Source of the DNA: Shewanella sp. SNU WT4
GTDB taxonomy: Bacteria > Pseudomonadota > Gammaproteobacteria > Enterobacterales > Shewanellaceae
DNA length: 64,000 nucleotides
Direction: 5' to 3'
Assembly: GCF_006494715.1 (NCBI RefSeq)
Contig: NZ_CP041151.1
Span: 3,658,001 to 3,722,000, forward strand
This document shows, one piece after another, positions 48,452 through 58,614 of this stretch. Within the stretch, counting starts at the first letter, position 1; each line of letters begins with the position of its first letter. The notes below the pieces were generated by a model. The model did not search any database and was not told the DNA's origin. It saw only the letters and a program-made list of their open reading frames with translations. The translations under genes and the position numbers were made by a program.

Positions 48452-49066
48452 TTAAGGCCTTGATTTAAGCGGCAAAGGCAGTCCTGCCACCACTAAAGTA
48501 ACCTTATCAGCGCACGCGGCTATGGCCTGATTGAGCCAACCGGCTTCATCAGTAAAGCGGCGCGATAACTCGCCTAAAGGTACTATGCCAGAGCCCACTT
48601 CATTACTGACGATAACTAAGTGACCACTAAAATCTGTGATGGCCGCCAGCAGTTGCTGCTTAGCTTGGTTAAAATGCCCTATATCAGCCACTAGATGCTT
48701 AGCGTCATCACCAACATTAGCTTCATCACATAAATTAGCTTCATCACATAAATTAGCTTCATCACATAAATAGCCGCTTAACCACAAGGTTAAACAGTCC
48801 ACCAGCACTAGTTGCTGGGGATGATTTAAGGCATGTAACGTCGCCGCTAATTCAGTGCCTACTTCATGGGTGTGCCACTTGATGGCGCCGCCTTGCCTGT
48901 CTTTTTGATGGCGCTCAATACGCGCGCGCATTTCATCATCCAGTGCCAAGGCAGTCGCCACATAATGGCAAGAATAGTCAGGATAAGTTTGCACTAAATC
49001 GGCGATACACTGCTCGGCAAAGCGGCTCTTACCACTGCGACAACCGCCTATGACTAAATGCTTCAT
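48452..49066 (-). CDS. cobU: Adenosylcobinamide kinase / guanylyltransferase CobU
   Basis: A 204-residue bifunctional enzyme that phosphorylates adenosylcobinamide and transfers GMP. The P-loop is IGGCRSGKSRFAE near the start; later motifs are ERHQKDR with the guanylated His, VDCLTLWLS and VSNEVGSGIVP. The ATG at 49066 overlaps the cobS stop as ATGA and gives the family N-terminus. The protein has an unusual in-frame insert of three NLCDEA-type units (18-bp repeats at 48716-48769) just after LWLSGYLCDEA. The insert sits in a surface loop region and the reading frame is kept. Confidence 0.92.
   Translation of the reverse strand: MKHLVIGGCRSGKSRFAEQCIADLVQTYPDYSCHYVATALALDDEMRARIERHQKDRQGGAIKWHTHEVGTELAATLHALNHPQQLVLVDCLTLWLSGYLCDEANLCDEANLCDEANVGDDAKHLVADIGHFNQAKQQLLAAITDFSGHLVIVSNEVGSGIVPLGELSRRFTDEAGWLNQAIAACADKVTLVVAGLPLPLKSRP
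48716..48769. repeat. Three tandem 18-bp repeats inside cobU
   Basis: The unit ATTAGCTTCATCACATAA occurs three times without a break, encoding CDEANL on the minus strand three times in frame. Copy number could change by slippage without breaking cobU. Confidence 0.9.
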
Positions 49067-49860
49067 ATAAGTGGTATCCATGGCATTAATTGACTGCCAG
49101 TAATGGCAAGTAACAACAGATAAATCAACACTTCACTGAGCTGCTGCGCCGCGCCTAATGTATCGCCGGTATAACCGCCAATTTGGCGGCGAAACCATAA
49201 GACCAACAGTTGCCGACAACTGATAAGTCCTATGCCTAACACCATGATGGTGCTTAACGGCAGCGAGAATACCAGTACTAATGCCGTGAGTAATAATATA
49301 CCTAAATCAATAGGTTGCTGCTGATTAGCCAGCGGCTTAGATTTACCTTCATCACGCACATAAGTTTCAGTGTAAATAAGACTCGCCGCTAATACGCGGC
49401 TTAAACCGTGAGCGAGCACGAGCGCCACGACCGCAGCTATTAACGAATGCTCAGCCAGTAAGGTTAAGGCTTGCCATTTCAGCAATAAAATAAGCAATAT
49501 GGCGACAGCGCCATAAGTGCCAAGACGCGAATCCTTCATGATCGCAAGCTTATCGCTCACTTGCCAGCCGCCGCCAAAACCATCAGCAGTATCGGCTAAA
49601 CCATCTTCATGAAAGGCGCCGGTGAGTAGCACGCTCAGCAGCATCACAATAATGACCACAACTGAAATTGGTAACCACTGGGCCAATATCACTAACGCTA
49701 GGCCGCACACGGAGCCCATTAAAATACCGACTAAGCCAAAGTAGCGACTGGCATGATTAAGCTTGTCACTATCAACCTGTATGCTGGCAGGCACAGGAAT
49801 GCGGGTGAAAAAGCCGATGGCAACCAGCATTAATTGCCATTCTTTGATGAGACGCGCCAT
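49063..49860 (-). CDS. cobS: Cobalamin-5'-phosphate synthase CobS
   Basis: A 265-residue inner-membrane enzyme that joins GDP-cobinamide to alpha-ribazole (or its phosphate). It has about six membrane helices and the Asp-rich catalytic motif FHEDGLADTADGFGGGW. The N-terminal MLVAIGFFTRIPVP is typical. The ATG at 49860 shares one base with the cobT stop (TGATG); a GTG three bases upstream is an alternative. Its end overlaps cobU, so cobT-cobS-cobU are translationally coupled. Confidence 0.93.
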   Translation of the reverse strand: MARLIKEWQLMLVAIGFFTRIPVPASIQVDSDKLNHASRYFGLVGILMGSVCGLALVILAQWLPISVVVIIVMLLSVLLTGAFHEDGLADTADGFGGGWQVSDKLAIMKDSRLGTYGAVAILLILLLKWQALTLLAEHSLIAAVVALVLAHGLSRVLAASLIYTETYVRDEGKSKPLANQQQPIDLGILLLTALVLVFSLPLSTIMVLGIGLISCRQLLVLWFRRQIGGYTGDTLGAAQQLSEVLIYLLLLAITGSQLMPWIPLI

Positions 49861-50942
49861 CACAGCGCGCTGTCATCGTTAGCATTGGCAGGAACCACAG
49901 CATCGACCTTAGCATCATCAAAGCTTGCCATCTGGTTATAAAAATTCACTGCGGCCTCAACCATAGGTAAACATAAGGCGGCGCCGCTACCTTCACCAAG
50001 GCGCATGCCTAAATCTAAAATCGGCTCAGCATTTAATAAGCTCAGCATCAGCTGATGACCACGCTCGGCGCTGTTATGGGCAAAAATTAAATAATCGCGG
50101 CACTCTGGGTGCATGTTCACGGCAAGGAGCGCGGCGGCGGTCACAATAAAACCATCAATAATCACCAGCATGCCTTGCTCTGCGGCCGCTAAAATGGCGC
50201 CCGTCAGCATGACAATTTCAAAGCCGCCCACGGCAGCTAAAATCGCCTTAGCATCTTTCATTTTTTTGCGGTGAGTATTTAAGGCTAATTGCACTAAACG
50301 CACTTTATGCTCAAGAGCATCATCGCTTATGCCAGTGCCGCGCCCCACACAATCTTTGGCTTCCAAATCGGTTAAGGCCGCTAAAATGGCGGCGGCCGAT
50401 GAGGTATTACCTATGCCCATTTCGCCAAGCGCCAGTAAATTACAGCCTTGAGCTTGATAGTGATTCACTAAGGTGCGCGCCTGCGTTAAGCCTTGCTCCA
50501 CTTGCTCTAAACTCATGGCATCACGCAAATGAAAGGCGCGAGTACCCGCCCCTAAACGGCAGCTAAAAAAATCCCCTTGATTGGTGACTTGCTCAGGTGC
50601 CGTTAACGGTTTAACTATGCCAGCATCCACTAAGCCCAGCTTAAAGCCCGTTTGCCGACAAAACACATTCACCGCGGCGCCGCCGGCTAAAAAGTTCTGC
50701 AACATCTGGCGCGTTACCGCTTGCGGCGCAATCGATACACCTTCATTGGCTATGCCATGATCGCCTGCAAACACCAACATGGTTGGTGATGAAATCGCTA
50801 ACTTAGCTTGGTTTTGCACTAATGCCACTTGCAGCGCTAAGGATTCAAGCTTACCAAGCGCGCCTAACGGCTTAGTTTTTTGATTGATAACATGCTGAAT
50901 GCTTGCTTGATTACTCTTATCTAATGACTTGATATTAAACAT
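49860..50942 (-). CDS. cobT: Nicotinate-nucleotide-dimethylbenzimidazole phosphoribosyltransferase CobT
   Basis: A 360-residue enzyme that activates the lower ligand base as alpha-ribazole phosphate; E. coli CobT has 359. Family motifs include [26 protein letters not shown] and the catalytic Glu in [14 protein letters not shown]. The ATG at 50942 is chosen because AGGAAC precedes it; it overlaps the btuC end by eight bases. The enzyme supplies the substrate of CobS. Confidence 0.94.
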   Translation of the reverse strand: MFNIKSLDKSNQASIQHVINQKTKPLGALGKLESLALQVALVQNQAKLAISSPTMLVFAGDHGIANEGVSIAPQAVTRQMLQNFLAGGAAVNVFCRQTGFKLGLVDAGIVKPLTAPEQVTNQGDFFSCRLGAGTRAFHLRDAMSLEQVEQGLTQARTLVNHYQAQGCNLLALGEMGIGNTSSAAAILAALTDLEAKDCVGRGTGISDDALEHKVRLVQLALNTHRKKMKDAKAILAAVGGFEIVMLTGAILAAAEQGMLVIIDGFIVTAAALLAVNMHPECRDYLIFAHNSAERGHQLMLSLLNAEPILDLGMRLGEGSGAALCLPMVEAAVNFYNQMASFDDAKVDAVVPANANDDSAL

Positions 50943-51999
50943 CGTGTTCCTGTTGCCGCCGCTTAAGTACAAAGAGAAAAAATACGCTACCTAGCGCGGC
51001 TGTAATAACGCCTACTGGTAACTCTTGATTAGGGATTAATAAACGCGCTAAAACATCCACCCACACCATAAAAATGCCGCCCGCAAGAGCTATCAGCAAT
51101 AATGGCTGCCGCCCGGGGAGCAATAACCTAACTGTGTGTGGGATCATCAAGCCAACAAAGCCAATGCCGCCACAAGTGGCAACCAGCACAGCTGTAATTA
51201 ATGAGCATAATAACAATACCTTAAGCCGTAAACTGGCGACGTTCAAGCCTAAGGTATGGGCAGTTTCATCGCCGCCTAACATGGCTAATAACTGGCGTTT
51301 CATGGCTAGCAATATGCCAAGGCTCACAAGCACCACCACGCTTGGCAGTAATAACCCTTGCCAAGTGGCAGCGCTAAAGCTGCCCAAGGTCCAAAACAGC
51401 ACAGAGGCGGCAGCCATAGGATCAGAGAAATACAGCAATAAGCTCGCCAAGGCGGCAAACATAAAGGATGTGGCCACCCCAGCTAACAGCATGCGCTCCA
51501 CCTGTCCATGCAAGCCCTTGCCGCTAACGCCTAACACTAAAAGCGCTGATAGACTCGCGCCAATAAAAGCGCCTATGGGCAAACTTAACCAAGACAATGC
51601 TGCGCTACCGAGCGCCGAGGTCATAACAACCACAGCCCCTAATGAGGCCCCCGATGAGATACCAAATAAATAAGGGTCGGCCAATGGATTACGAGTCACC
51701 ATTTGTAATACGGCGCCCGCTATGGATAAGCCTGCGCCTGCGATAAAGGCGAGTAAAACCCGCGGCAAACGCAGTTGCCACCAAATTTGCCAGCTTAATG
51801 AATCCGGCGCGGCGCCCGAGATAAAACTCATTACATCCTTGATAATATGACTCATAGATAAAGGCACAGCCCCGAAACTACTGGCCAGCAATAAGCTCAA
51901 TAATAAACTCAATAACAAGCCCAGTAACATCATCACTAAGGCAGCGCTATAACTGAGCCCACCCAGAGTGCTTGCTTTGATATGTGTCTTAAACAGCAT
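50935..51999 (-). CDS. btuC: Corrinoid ABC transporter permease BtuC
   Basis: A 354-residue FecCD-family permease with about ten membrane helices. Characteristic blocks are [43 protein letters not shown] and [20 protein letters not shown], the last contacting the ATPase. The start at 51999 lies just after the btuD stop; longer frames upstream overlap btuD and lack family sequence. It works with BtuD and BtuF. Confidence 0.92.
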   Translation of the reverse strand: MLFKTHIKASTLGGLSYSAALVMMLLGLLLSLLLSLLLASSFGAVPLSMSHIIKDVMSFISGAAPDSLSWQIWWQLRLPRVLLAFIAGAGLSIAGAVLQMVTRNPLADPYLFGISSGASLGAVVVMTSALGSAALSWLSLPIGAFIGASLSALLVLGVSGKGLHGQVERMLLAGVATSFMFAALASLLLYFSDPMAAASVLFWTLGSFSAATWQGLLLPSVVVLVSLGILLAMKRQLLAMLGGDETAHTLGLNVASLRLKVLLLCSLITAVLVATCGGIGFVGLMIPHTVRLLLPGRQPLLLIALAGGIFMVWVDVLARLLIPNQELPVGVITAALGSVFFLFVLKRRQQEHDV

Positions 52000-52000
52000 G

Positions 52001-52849
52001 TTAGTTATTGACCTTGTGCTGATTAATCCCTTGGAGAGGTGATGGGCTAGATACTTGGTTAGGCGATCGATTCTGAAATTCATAACCGTAAAAATATTGA
52101 ATACATGGGCGCGAATGCTGCGGATGCTTAACTAACTGACAGCACACCCCAAAGACATCGGCAATGCGCGCTTCAGTCAGCACTTCTGCGGGCGTGCCCA
52201 TGGCCACTACTTGGCCGTGATTAAGCATTAATAACTGATCGCACAAGGCGCTGGCTAAATTGAGATCGTGAATCGAGGCTATGACTGTCATATCCAGCGA
52301 ATGCACTAATTCCATAATTTGGATTTGATAGCGAATATCCAGATGATTGGTGGGTTCATCTAAGATGAGTAATTGCGGTTGCTGCAATAAGGCTCTGGCA
52401 ATTAAGGCGCGCTGTTTCTCGCCGCCCGATAGGCCGTGATAAGGGCGCTTTGCTAATAGGGAAATACCCACGCGCTCAAGCACGGCTGCAATATTGGCTT
52501 TATCGCTGGCGGTAAGTGAAGCAAACCAACCTTTATGCGGCGTTAACCCCAGAGCCACTAGTTGCTCAACCGTCATATCCAGTTCAACAGGAGTATCTTG
52601 CTGCACCACAGCGACTTTACGGGCAAATTCCTTAGCAGAATACTGAGCAATCGGCTCGCCATTAAGCTCAATACTGGCCGCTGTTGGCGCTATATAGCGG
52701 TAAAGGCAGCGCAGCAGTGATGACTTACCCGCGCCATTGGGGCCAATAATGCCAAGCATTTGCCCTGTCTTTACAGAAAAAGCGATAGCATCGAGTAAGG
52801 CGCGATCGCCCACTTGCCAGTGTAAGCCGTTAACCTCAAGCGATGCCAT
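52001..52849 (-). CDS. btuD: Corrinoid ABC transporter ATPase BtuD
   Basis: An ATPase of about 282 residues. Walker A is GPNGAGKSSLLRCL, the Q-loop is in VVQQDTPV, the signature is LSGGEKQRALIARALL, and Walker B is LLILDEPTNHLD. It powers BtuC. The start at 52849 (MASLEVNGLHW) gives the normal ABC N-terminus, but its ribosome site is poor; a short leader ORF overlaps it, so translation may be coupled. A TTG at 52894 would add 15 residues. First transport gene after the B12 riboswitch. Confidence 0.9.
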   Translation of the reverse strand: MASLEVNGLHWQVGDRALLDAIAFSVKTGQMLGIIGPNGAGKSSLLRCLYRYIAPTAASIELNGEPIAQYSAKEFARKVAVVQQDTPVELDMTVEQLVALGLTPHKGWFASLTASDKANIAAVLERVGISLLAKRPYHGLSGGEKQRALIARALLQQPQLLILDEPTNHLDIRYQIQIMELVHSLDMTVIASIHDLNLASALCDQLLMLNHGQVVAMGTPAEVLTEARIADVFGVCCQLVKHPQHSRPCIQYFYGYEFQNRSPNQVSSPSPLQGINQHKVNN

Positions 52850-52931
52850 GGCGCGCCCCGAGCAAATAAGCGGTGCGGCCAAACTGGGCGTCAAGAGGGG
52901 TGCGAGCCATTAAAATTGCGCTGTGATTCAC
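52836..52931 (-). CDS. Possible 31-residue leader peptide upstream of btuD
   Basis: A GTG-initiated frame with a good ribosome site (CCGGAGAG, five bases before GTG) follows the hairpin after the B12 riboswitch. It encodes 31 residues (MNHSAILMARTPLDAQFGRT, continuing to a GIA end) and stops 13 bases inside btuD in another frame. It is better placed for ribosome loading than btuD itself. It may couple translation to btuD, or it may be spurious. No family is recognised. Confidence 0.4.
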   Translation of the reverse strand: MNHSAILMARTPLDAQFGRTAYLLGARHGIA

Positions 52932-52943
52932 TGTGTCTCTCCG

Positions 52944-52962
52944 GCTAGGTGACCCGCCTAGC
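52944..52962 (-). promoter_or_regulatory. Putative expression-platform hairpin of the B12 riboswitch
   Basis: On the minus strand GCTAGG-CGGGTCA-CCTAGC is a 6-bp stem. It is followed directly by the GGAG ribosome site of the leader ORF, so it could control translation in step with B12 binding. Confidence 0.5.
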
Positions 52963-52975
52963 ATGATAAGTGGTT

Positions 52976-53102
52976 GTCAAAGGCAGGTATTCTGACTTGA
53001 GCCTAAGCTCTTACAGTTGCGGGTACAGTTCGGGCTTATGAGCTAACGCTCCCCGATTCCCTTTATCGCCAAGTTGCAGCATGCTGCCTTGGCACCTTTG
53101 AC
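52976..53102 (-). ncRNA. Cobalamin (B12) riboswitch
   Basis: On the minus strand the aptamer has the conserved elements in order: P1 arm GTCAAAGG, GGTGCC, AAAGGGAATCGGGG, GCCCGAACTGTACCCGCAAC, then TCAGAATACCTGCC (B12 box region) and closing arm CCTTTGAC. It lies about 125 bases upstream of btuD and should repress the cobalamin uptake and assembly genes when adenosylcobalamin is plentiful. Confidence 0.93.
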
Positions 53103-53308
53103 TCGATTGTGTGGCAAGCTTAGTTTGAGTTCGAGTTTGCGTTTGTATTTTTAGCGAAAGCCCAAGCCAAGCCGCGGGCAATTCTAACGTAATTTTTGCG
53201 CTCAAGTTACTGTTAAGTGTTGAGTGTTGAGTGTTAAGCGCTATCACCCTTAGGTGTTAAGCCCTGCACTGTTAGGTTGTAAACTCAGATACCACGCCCT
53301 TTTTAGCT

Positions 53309-54076
53309 TCAGCCAACCGCGCTTGGCCAAATCAAGCGTAAATGCCACTGGCCTTTATCTAAACAAGCCATGATTTCCACCTCAGCGCCATAGCCTAGCT
53401 GTAACTGACTATAAATACCGGCATGCTGCCCAAGCCCTAAGGCTTTAGCCATTAAGTAGCGCATTACGCCGCCATGAGTGACTAGCCACACACACGGCGT
53501 ACTGTGATTATGACGATTATCAGGCGCATTCATGGCATGCGCACAAGCAGGCGCGCGCGTAAGAACACTGGTCAACACTTGCTGCCATAGACTATCAAGC
53601 CGCGCGGCAAAGGCTGCCATGGTTTCAGCATTAGGCGGCGTAAAGGCCCAAGGGTCGGCATAAAAATCTTCAACGGCGCTTGGCGTGTGCTGATAAATAT
53701 CGCTAATTAACTGCCCGTCCCAATCGCCATAATTAAACTCACGTAATTGCTCAGTCACTTCAACCTTGGGCCCTGCGCCATTCGGCCAATGCTGCTGATA
53801 AAACGTCATTAGCCCTTGGCGGCAGCGCCCAAGATCTGAGCACACAATCAAATCAGGTGCGCCCAAGCGCTCATAGCTATGAGTCAGGGCTTGCTGCAAT
53901 TGTTGCAGGCCAAGCGCGCTCGGCGCGACATCGCTATGACCACGAAAAATTGCGCCGCCATGACACTGCCCGTGTCGAAACAGCATAATGCGCACGTTGG
54001 TAAACTCAGTGCTATCCCCATCTGATTTTGTAGCATCAATGGTGGTGTTTGTAGCACTAGTAGTCGCTCTTGGCAT
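53309..54076 (-). CDS. cobC: CobC-like histidine phosphatase (alpha-ribazole phosphatase)
   Basis: A 255-residue phosphoglycerate-mutase-superfamily enzyme. The catalytic His is in LFRHGQCHGG, followed by CSDLGRCRQG with the Arg, the Glu in EFNYGDWDG and the second His in VTHGGVMRYL. Position next to the cob genes supports alpha-ribazole-5'-phosphate phosphatase activity, the last dephosphorylation step. The start at 54076 has GAGGGG upstream. It is upstream of the riboswitch on the same strand, so it is not under that riboswitch. It is divergent from metH. Confidence 0.82.
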   Translation of the reverse strand: MPRATTSATNTTIDATKSDGDSTEFTNVRIMLFRHGQCHGGAIFRGHSDVAPSALGLQQLQQALTHSYERLGAPDLIVCSDLGRCRQGLMTFYQQHWPNGAGPKVEVTEQLREFNYGDWDGQLISDIYQHTPSAVEDFYADPWAFTPPNAETMAAFAARLDSLWQQVLTSVLTRAPACAHAMNAPDNRHNHSTPCVWLVTHGGVMRYLMAKALGLGQHAGIYSQLQLGYGAEVEIMACLDKGQWHLRLIWPSAVG

Positions 54077-54304
54077 TAGCCCCTCGCAGTTGCATAAAAC
54101 AATCAATTAAAAACAGTGGTAGCCAAGTGCTATTGGCTAACAGCATTAGCGCCATCTCAGTGAGCTAATCTGACTAACTGATTTCGGTTAACTCATTCCG
54201 GAAAACTCACTTAAGCCAACTTAAGCTAGCCAGTCTCCACCAATTAAGCTGAGCTTGGCACTGTAATGCCCCTACTTGCATTAGCCATCAAAAAACATGA
54301 TTAT

Positions 54305-54328
54305 AGACGTCTATACGTTTAAACATCC
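54305..54328. promoter_or_regulatory. MetJ operator (met boxes) upstream of metH
   Basis: AGACGTCT, a perfect met box, is followed directly by ATACGTTT (6 of 8) and AAACATCC (5 of 8) in 8-bp register. MetJ binds such tandem boxes with S-adenosylmethionine. The site lies about 180 bases before metH and about 230 before cobC, in the divergent region 54077-54505. The rest of this region shows no gene. Confidence 0.75.
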
Positions 54329-54505
54329 AAAAAATTTTAGACCAGAGACACAAAACTAGGTCGGTAAGATTACCGATTAAGGCAATAACCACAACAAGAT
54401 AACAACAAAAACTGGCATCTAAAGCGCGGCTCCCCCATAGTGGATTGGCCGATAACTATAAGATAAATAACAGTTAGCACGATAATAACTAGCAGGAAGA
54501 TGATC

Positions 54506-57500
54506 ATGGAACGCGAATCTCAAGCTCAACAAGGTAATTCTGTACGCGCGGCATTAACCCAAGCACTGACCGAGCGCATTTTGGTGCTCGATGGCGCCAT
54601 GGGCACTATGATCCAAGGCCATCAATTACAAGAAGCCGATTACCGCGGTGAGCGCTTTAAGGATTGGCATACCGATGTTAAAGGTAACAACGACCTCTTG
54701 GTGTTATCTCAACCACAGATCATCAAACAAATTCATCGAGATTACCTGCTTGCTGGCGCCGATATTATTGAAACTAATACCTTTAACGCCACTACTATCG
54801 CTATGGCTGATTATGACATGCAGTCACTGTCGGCCGAGATTAACTTTGCAGGCGCGCGCTTAGCCCGTGAGGCCTGTGATGAAGTCACACTCGCAACCGG
54901 AGTTCGCCGCTATGTGGCGGGTGTGTTAGGCCCCACTAACCGTACTTGCTCCATCAGCCCTGATGTTAATGACCCTGGCTTTCGCAACGTCAGCTTTGAT
55001 GAGTTAGTGACCGCTTACACTGAATCTACCAAAGCCCTCATCGAAGGCGGCAGCGATATTATCTTAGTTGAAACCATCTTTGATACCTTAAATGCGAAAG
55101 CCGCCTTATTTGCCATTGAAACTGTCTTTGATGAACTCTTTGGGGTGCATTCACCAAATCGCCCACCGGTAATGATATCTGGCACTATTACCGATGCCTC
55201 AGGTCGCACCTTAACCGGCCAAACCACAGAAGCCTTTTATAATTCGCTGCGCCATATCAAACCGCTATCTATTGGCCTTAACTGCGCCCTAGGTCCAAAA
55301 GAACTGCGCCCTTATGTGGAAGAGTTAGCGCGCATTAGCGAATGCTTTGTTTCGGCGCACCCGAATGCCGGCTTACCTAACGAATTTGGCGGCTATGATG
55401 AAACGCCCCACGACATGGCACGGGTAATTAAAGAATGGGCGGCCGAAGGCTTACTGAATATTATTGGCGGCTGCTGCGGCAGTACCCCAGAGCATATCCG
55501 CGTTATTCGTGACGCCGTGCTTAAACACCCGCCAAGACTGATACCAGATATTCCGGTTGCATGCCACCTAGCAGGTTTGGAACCACTGACTATCGATGCC
55601 CAAACCTTGTTTGTAAACGTCGGGGAGCGCACGAACGTCACAGGTTCAGCTAAGTTTTTACGCCTGATTAAAGAAGGAAAATTTGAAGAAGCGCTCGATG
55701 TTGCCCGCGAGCAAGTAGAAAGCGGCGCGCAAATTATTGATATCAACATGGATGAAGGCATGCTCGATGGTGCTGAAATCATGCATAAGTTTTTAAACTT
55801 AATTGCCTCTGAGCCAGATATTAGCCGCGTGCCGATTATGATCGACTCCTCTAAATGGGAGGTGATAGAAGCTGGGCTTAAATGCGTTCAAGGCAAGAGC
55901 ATAGTTAACTCGATATCCTTAAAAGAAGGCGAAGCTAAGTTTATTGAGCAGGCCACCTTAGTGAAGCGCTACGGCGCCGCGGCCATCATCATGGCGTTTG
56001 ATGAACAAGGCCAAGCCGATACCAAGGCGCGCAAAATTGAAATTTGTACCCGCGCTTATCGGGTGTTAGTTGATAAGGTTGGTTTTCCGCCCGAAGACAT
56101 TATTTTTGACCCCAATATTTTTGCCATCGCCACAGGTATAGATGAGCACGACAACTATGCCGTCGATTTTATTGATGCCATTAAAGAAATTAAGGCCACC
56201 CTGCCCCACGCCATGATTTCTGGCGGCGTATCGAATGTGTCGTTTTCGTTTCGCGGTAATAATCCGGTGCGCGAAGCCATACATGCGGTGTTTTTATATC
56301 ACGCCATTAATGTCGGCATGGACATGGGCATAGTCAACGCTGGGCAGTTAGCGATTTATGATGATATTGACCCCGAATTAAAAGCGCGGGTTGAAAATGT
56401 AGTGCTTAATTTGCCATGTAAAGTGGCGGACTCCAGCAATACCGAGCAACTGCTAGAAATCGCCGAGCAGTATCGCGGTGATGGCGCCACTGTGAGTAAA
56501 AAAGAAGATCTTGAATGGCGCACTTGGCCAGTTAAGCAACGCCTCGCCCACGCACTCGTTAAAGGCATTACCGAGTTTATCGACCAAGATACCGAAGAAG
56601 CGCGCCAACTTGCCACCCGTCCGCTCGATGTGATTGAAGGGCCATTAATGGATGGCATGAACATAGTCGGTGACCTCTTTGGCTCAGGCAAAATGTTCTT
56701 ACCGCAAGTGGTTAAATCGGCGCGCGTCATGAAAAAGGCGGTGGCCTACTTAAACCCTTATATAGAACTAGAAAAAGCCGAAGGTCAGTCTAACGGCAGA
56801 ATTTTAATGGTGACAGTAAAGGGCGACGTCCACGATATCGGCAAGAATATCGTCGGCGTAGTGCTCGCCTGTAACGGTTTTGAAGTGTTTGATTTAGGCG
56901 TTATGGTATCGGTTGATAAGATTCTAGAAGCGGTGAAAACCCACAAGATTGATATTATCGGCATGTCAGGCTTAATTACCCCAAGCCTTGATGAAATGGT
57001 GCATAACGTTAAAACCTTCCAGCGCGAAGGCTTAACTATACCGGCGATTATTGGCGGCGCCACTTGCTCGAAAATTCATACCGCAGTAAAAATCGCCCCC
57101 CATTATCCCCATGGCGCCATTTACATTGCCGATGCGTCCCGCGCTGTGCCTATGGTCAGTAAACTGATTAGCAATGAGACGCGCCAAGCCACCATAGATC
57201 AAACCTATGCCGAATATGCGGATATGCGCGAAAAGCGCTTAGCTCAGGCTAAACGCAAAAATATCGTCGCCATTGAAGAGGCTCGCGCTAACCGCTGCCA
57301 GCATGATTGGGCCAATTACACCCCAGTTACCCCTAAGGTACTCGGCCGCCAAGTGTTTGATGATTATCCGCTCGCCGATTTAGTGGAGCGCATCGATTGG
57401 ACACCGTTTTTCCGCGCCTGGGAATTGCATGGCCATTACCCAGAAATCCTTACCGATAAAGTAGTCGGCGAAGAAGCCCAAAAACTGTTTGCCGATGGCA

Positions 57501-58246
57501 AGGCCATGCTTAATACCATAATCCAAGAAAAATGGCTGACCGCCAAAGGCGTTATCGGTTTATTCCCAGCCAATACAGTCAATTTTGATGATATTGAACT
57601 TTATACCGATGACAGCCGCACTGAGCTTGAGTTAACGACTCATCACCTGCGGATGCAAATCGAGCGCGTCGGCAATCATAACTTCTGCCTTGCCGATTTT
57701 GTGGCGCCAAAAGACAGCGGCATTGCTGATTACATGGGCGGTTTTGCAGTAACCACAGGCCACGGCATAGATGAGCATGTGGCGCGCTTTGAAGCCAATC
57801 ACGATGACTACAATGCCATTATGCTTAAATGCTTAGCAGACCGTTTAGCCGAAGCCTTTGCTGAGCGGATGCACGAGCGCGTGCGTAAAGAATTTTGGGG
57901 TTATGCCAGTGATGAAACGCTTGATAACGAAGCCTTAATTCGCGAAAAATATAAAGGCATACGCCCGGCCCCAGGGTATCCCGCTTGCCCTGATCACACC
58001 GAAAAAGGCTTATTGTGGGACTTACTTAAGCCCGATGAAACTATCAATCTCAATATCACCGAAAGCTACGCCATGTACCCCACGGCCGCGGTTTCTGGCT
58101 GGTACTTTGCCCACCCGCAATCGCGCTACTTTGGCATCACCAATATTGGCCTCGATCAAGTGGCAGACTATGCCAAGCGCAAAGGCATGTCAGTGACAGA
58201 AACCGAGAAGTGGTTAGCACCTGTGCTTGATTATGATCCAGAGTAA
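54506..58246 (+). CDS. metH: Cobalamin-dependent methionine synthase MetH
   Basis: A 1246-residue four-module enzyme (E. coli 1227) that moves a methyl group from methyltetrahydrofolate to homocysteine through B12. The homocysteine module has zinc ligands in [10 protein letters not shown] and [11 protein letters not shown]. The pterin module starts [14 protein letters not shown]. The B12 module has [10 protein letters not shown] with the cobalt-ligand His. The C-terminal reactivation domain ends [17 protein letters not shown] and [12 protein letters not shown]. The ATG at 54506 is better spaced from AGGAAG than the one at 54500. The gene is divergent from cobC, downstream of MetJ boxes and beside the B12 cluster that supplies its cofactor. 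Confidence 0.97.
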   Translation: MERESQAQQGNSVRAALTQALTERILVLDGAMGTMIQGHQLQEADYRGERFKDWHTDVKGNNDLLVLSQPQIIKQIHRDYLLAGADIIETNTFNATTIAMADYDMQSLSAEINFAGARLAREACDEVTLATGVRRYVAGVLGPTNRTCSISPDVNDPGFRNVSFDELVTAYTESTKALIEGGSDIILVETIFDTLNAKAALFAIETVFDELFGVHSPNRPPVMISGTITDASGRTLTGQTTEAFYNSLRHIKPLSIGLNCALGPKELRPYVEELARISECFVSAHPNAGLPNEFGGYDETPHDMARVIKEWAAEGLLNIIGGCCGSTPEHIRVIRDAVLKHPPRLIPDIPVACHLAGLEPLTIDAQTLFVNVGERTNVTGSAKFLRLIKEGKFEEALDVAREQVESGAQIIDINMDEGMLDGAEIMHKFLNLIASEPDISRVPIMIDSSKWEVIEAGLKCVQGKSIVNSISLKEGEAKFIEQATLVKRYGAAAIIMAFDEQGQADTKARKIEICTRAYRVLVDKVGFPPEDIIFDPNIFAIATGIDEHDNYAVDFIDAIKEIKATLPHAMISGGVSNVSFSFRGNNPVREAIHAVFLYHAINVGMDMGIVNAGQLAIYDDIDPELKARVENVVLNLPCKVADSSNTEQLLEIAEQYRGDGATVSKKEDLEWRTWPVKQRLAHALVKGITEFIDQDTEEARQLATRPLDVIEGPLMDGMNIVGDLFGSGKMFLPQVVKSARVMKKAVAYLNPYIELEKAEGQSNGRILMVTVKGDVHDIGKNIVGVVLACNGFEVFDLGVMVSVDKILEAVKTHKIDIIGMSGLITPSLDEMVHNVKTFQREGLTIPAIIGGATCSKIHTAVKIAPHYPHGAIYIADASRAVPMVSKLISNETRQATIDQTYAEYADMREKRLAQAKRKNIVAIEEARANRCQHDWANYTPVTPKVLGRQVFDDYPLADLVERIDWTPFFRAWELHGHYPEILTDKVVGEEAQKLFADGKAMLNTIIQEKWLTAKGVIGLFPANTVNFDDIELYTDDSRTELELTTHHLRMQIERVGNHNFCLADFVAPKDSGIADYMGGFAVTTGHGIDEHVARFEANHDDYNAIMLKCLADRLAEAFAERMHERVRKEFWGYASDETLDNEALIREKYKGIRPAPGYPACPDHTEKGLLWDLLKPDETINLNITESYAMYPTAAVSGWYFAHPQSRYFGITNIGLDQVADYAKRKGMSVTETEKWLAPVLDYDPE

Positions 58247-58351
58247 TAGCGAACTTTTCTAAGAGATCTAATGCTTGTGTATTTAGAGGATAATGAGACG
58301 AAGTAAGTGATTAAACCATGCGGTGATGATGGTGTGTTTTAGCCATCATCG

Positions 58352-58476
58352 CCTGCGGCGGGCTACCGTGTTGTCGATTTCTCGACTCACCGCGAGTACA
58401 TCCTTGTAGGCTCAACTGCGGCATCCTTGCCGCAGATGGTCTCGAACTCGACAACACACTATCTATTCCAACCGTC
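58352..58476 (-). repeat. Structured repeat, left copy (inverted relative to the right copy)
   Basis: Read on the minus strand this copy matches 60130-60253 over about 124 bases with around ten substitutions and one indel. A terminal helix GTGTTGTCGA/TCGACAACAC encloses two hairpins sharing the loop core AAGGAT: CTGCGGC-AAGGAT-GCCGCAG and TACAAGGATGTA. It lies between metH and the KAP gene and is the only notable content of 58247-58614. Confidence 0.88.
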
Positions 58477-58614
58477 CACTACCAAAGATTATTTTTGGCA
58501 TTTCAAGACCCATTAATTTATGGACTTACAAGCTAAGCTCTAGGCATACCTTTTCACTTAGAGTGATAAATCAAAGGCAATAAACCTACACTAATAGCGA
58601 GTTTATGATTTTAC

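Noticed and set aside
53011..53247. 78-residue frame across the B12 riboswitch
   Set aside because: It lies on the conserved aptamer sequence, whose constraints are structural, and has no ribosome site.
45108..54076. Cobalamin cluster considered as a complete de novo B12 pathway
   Set aside because: No corrin-ring synthesis genes (such as cbi/cob methyltransferases) are present in this window; the visible set covers uptake, adenosylation and nucleotide-loop assembly only.
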